13,900 nt of DNA. Source: G020354785 sp964580815. GTDB lineage: Bacteria; Bacteroidota; Bacteroidia; Bacteroidales; UBA10428. The notes under the pieces are model-generated. The model did not search any database and was not told the DNA's origin. It worked only from the letters and a program-made list of their open reading frames with translations. A program made the translations under genes and the position numbers. The stretch covers positions 1 through 13,900 of the forward strand of contig CAZOLY010000086.1 of NCBI GenBank assembly GCA_964580815.1. The letters are read 5' to 3'. Each line of letters opens with the position of its first letter. Positions within the stretch are counted from its first letter, which is position 1. Shown piece by piece: positions 13,619-13,900 of this stretch.

Positions 13619-13900
13619 ATGAAAGCAAAGTCAATTTATTCAGTTACAATTTTAATTTTACTTATTATGCCTGTTTGTTTTTCCCAGGATGATATTTCGG
13701 CTAAATTAACACCGGAAGCCATAGATGCCCGTATTTCGGAAATAAGGATGGGTGATATCATTGTAAAAACCAGTCCGGGAGCAGATGTTGAAGTCCGGCA
13801 GGTACGTCACGAGTTTTTATTTGGCACTGCGATTACAAATAAACTTGCTGAAATGAACGAGGACGCTATGTCGGACGAAGACAGGGCGAAGTTTCTGAAG
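13619..13900 (+). CDS. N-terminal part of a secreted glycoside hydrolase, probably GH10-type (runs off window)
   Basis: An open reading frame of 94 codons reaches the window end without a stop. Residues 1-23 form a clear signal peptide (K-rich start, hydrophobic ILILLIMPVCF, cleavage near FSQ-DD). The mature part contains ISEIRMGDIIVKTSPGADVEV followed by RQVRHEFLFGTAITN. From memory, this pattern (R-x-G-x-I-x-V ... VxVxQxRHxFxFGxxI) opens GH10 endo-xylanase-type proteins in Bacteroidota and Verrucomicrobia, ahead of the catalytic barrel. The catalytic glutamates would lie downstream, so activity cannot be judged. The start is firmly set by AAGGAG at 13605-13610. The gene is divergent from the CE12-like esterase with a 242-bp gap in between, in which I found no clear TAnnTTTG promoter. 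Confidence 0.6.
   Translation, partial: MKAKSIYSVTILILLIMPVCFSQDDISAKLTPEAIDARISEIRMGDIIVKTSPGADVEVRQVRHEFLFGTAITNKLAEMNEDAMSDEDRAKFLK

Noticed and set aside
1..13900. Mobile elements, CRISPR arrays, toxin-antitoxin or defence systems
   Set aside because: No transposase, integrase, phage gene, regularly spaced repeats or paired small genes were seen; base composition and gene style look uniform across the window.

Overview
This is an AT-rich stretch of chromosome from a member of the Bacteroidota, probably a Bacteroidales or Marinilabiliales type. Four things point there: a secreted protein ending in what looks like a type IX secretion (T9SS) sorting domain; a tandem pair of rhomboid proteases followed by a membrane-anchored endonuclease/exonuclease/phosphatase (EEP) protein; a small CarboxypepD_reg-like exported protein; and weak or absent Shine-Dalgarno sequences with several exact TAnnTTTG (Bacteroidota sigma -7) motifs. 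I see no phage, insertion sequence, CRISPR array, tRNA or rRNA. No gap without a gene exceeds 300 bp; the largest is 13377-13618.

Layout. (1) 1-2.9 kb, plus strand: the 3' end of rpsT (S20) and its terminator, radC, then two adjacent rhomboid proteases. (2) 2.9-5.8 kb: a membrane-anchored EEP-family protein on plus converges, with an 8-bp overlap, on a minus-strand pair made of a CarboxypepD_reg-like exported protein and a PLP-dependent serine/threonine dehydratase or serine racemase. (3) 6.0-10.1 kb, plus strand: six tightly packed genes (gaps between -4 and about 21 bp) encoding a 6-pyruvoyl-tetrahydropterin-synthase-like enzyme, YidD, a ZnuABC-type metal uptake system (lipoprotein, ATPase, permease) and an exported or anchored metallo-beta-lactamase-fold protein. 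(4) 10.2-12.5 kb: a 795-residue secreted protein with a lamin-tail domain, a chitobiase-like Ig domain, a CotH kinase domain and a probable T9SS sorting domain. (5) 12.6-13.9 kb: a minus-strand SGNH lipoprotein resembling rhamnogalacturonan acetylesterase (CE12), divergent from the 5' end of a probable GH10-type xylanase gene that runs off the window.

How they work together. The most coherent unit is the 6.0-10.1 kb cluster. It joins high-affinity zinc (or manganese) uptake to two enzymes that, by motif, need Zn (PTPS and the MBL protein), so it may respond to metal supply. The right end looks like the edge of a plant-polysaccharide (pectin/xylan) locus. The rest is mostly housekeeping or conserved membrane biology. 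No clear-cut new system was found. The best leads are the metal/pterin/MBL operon, the substrate-binding protein that lacks the usual first His ligand, and the four-domain CotH surface protein.
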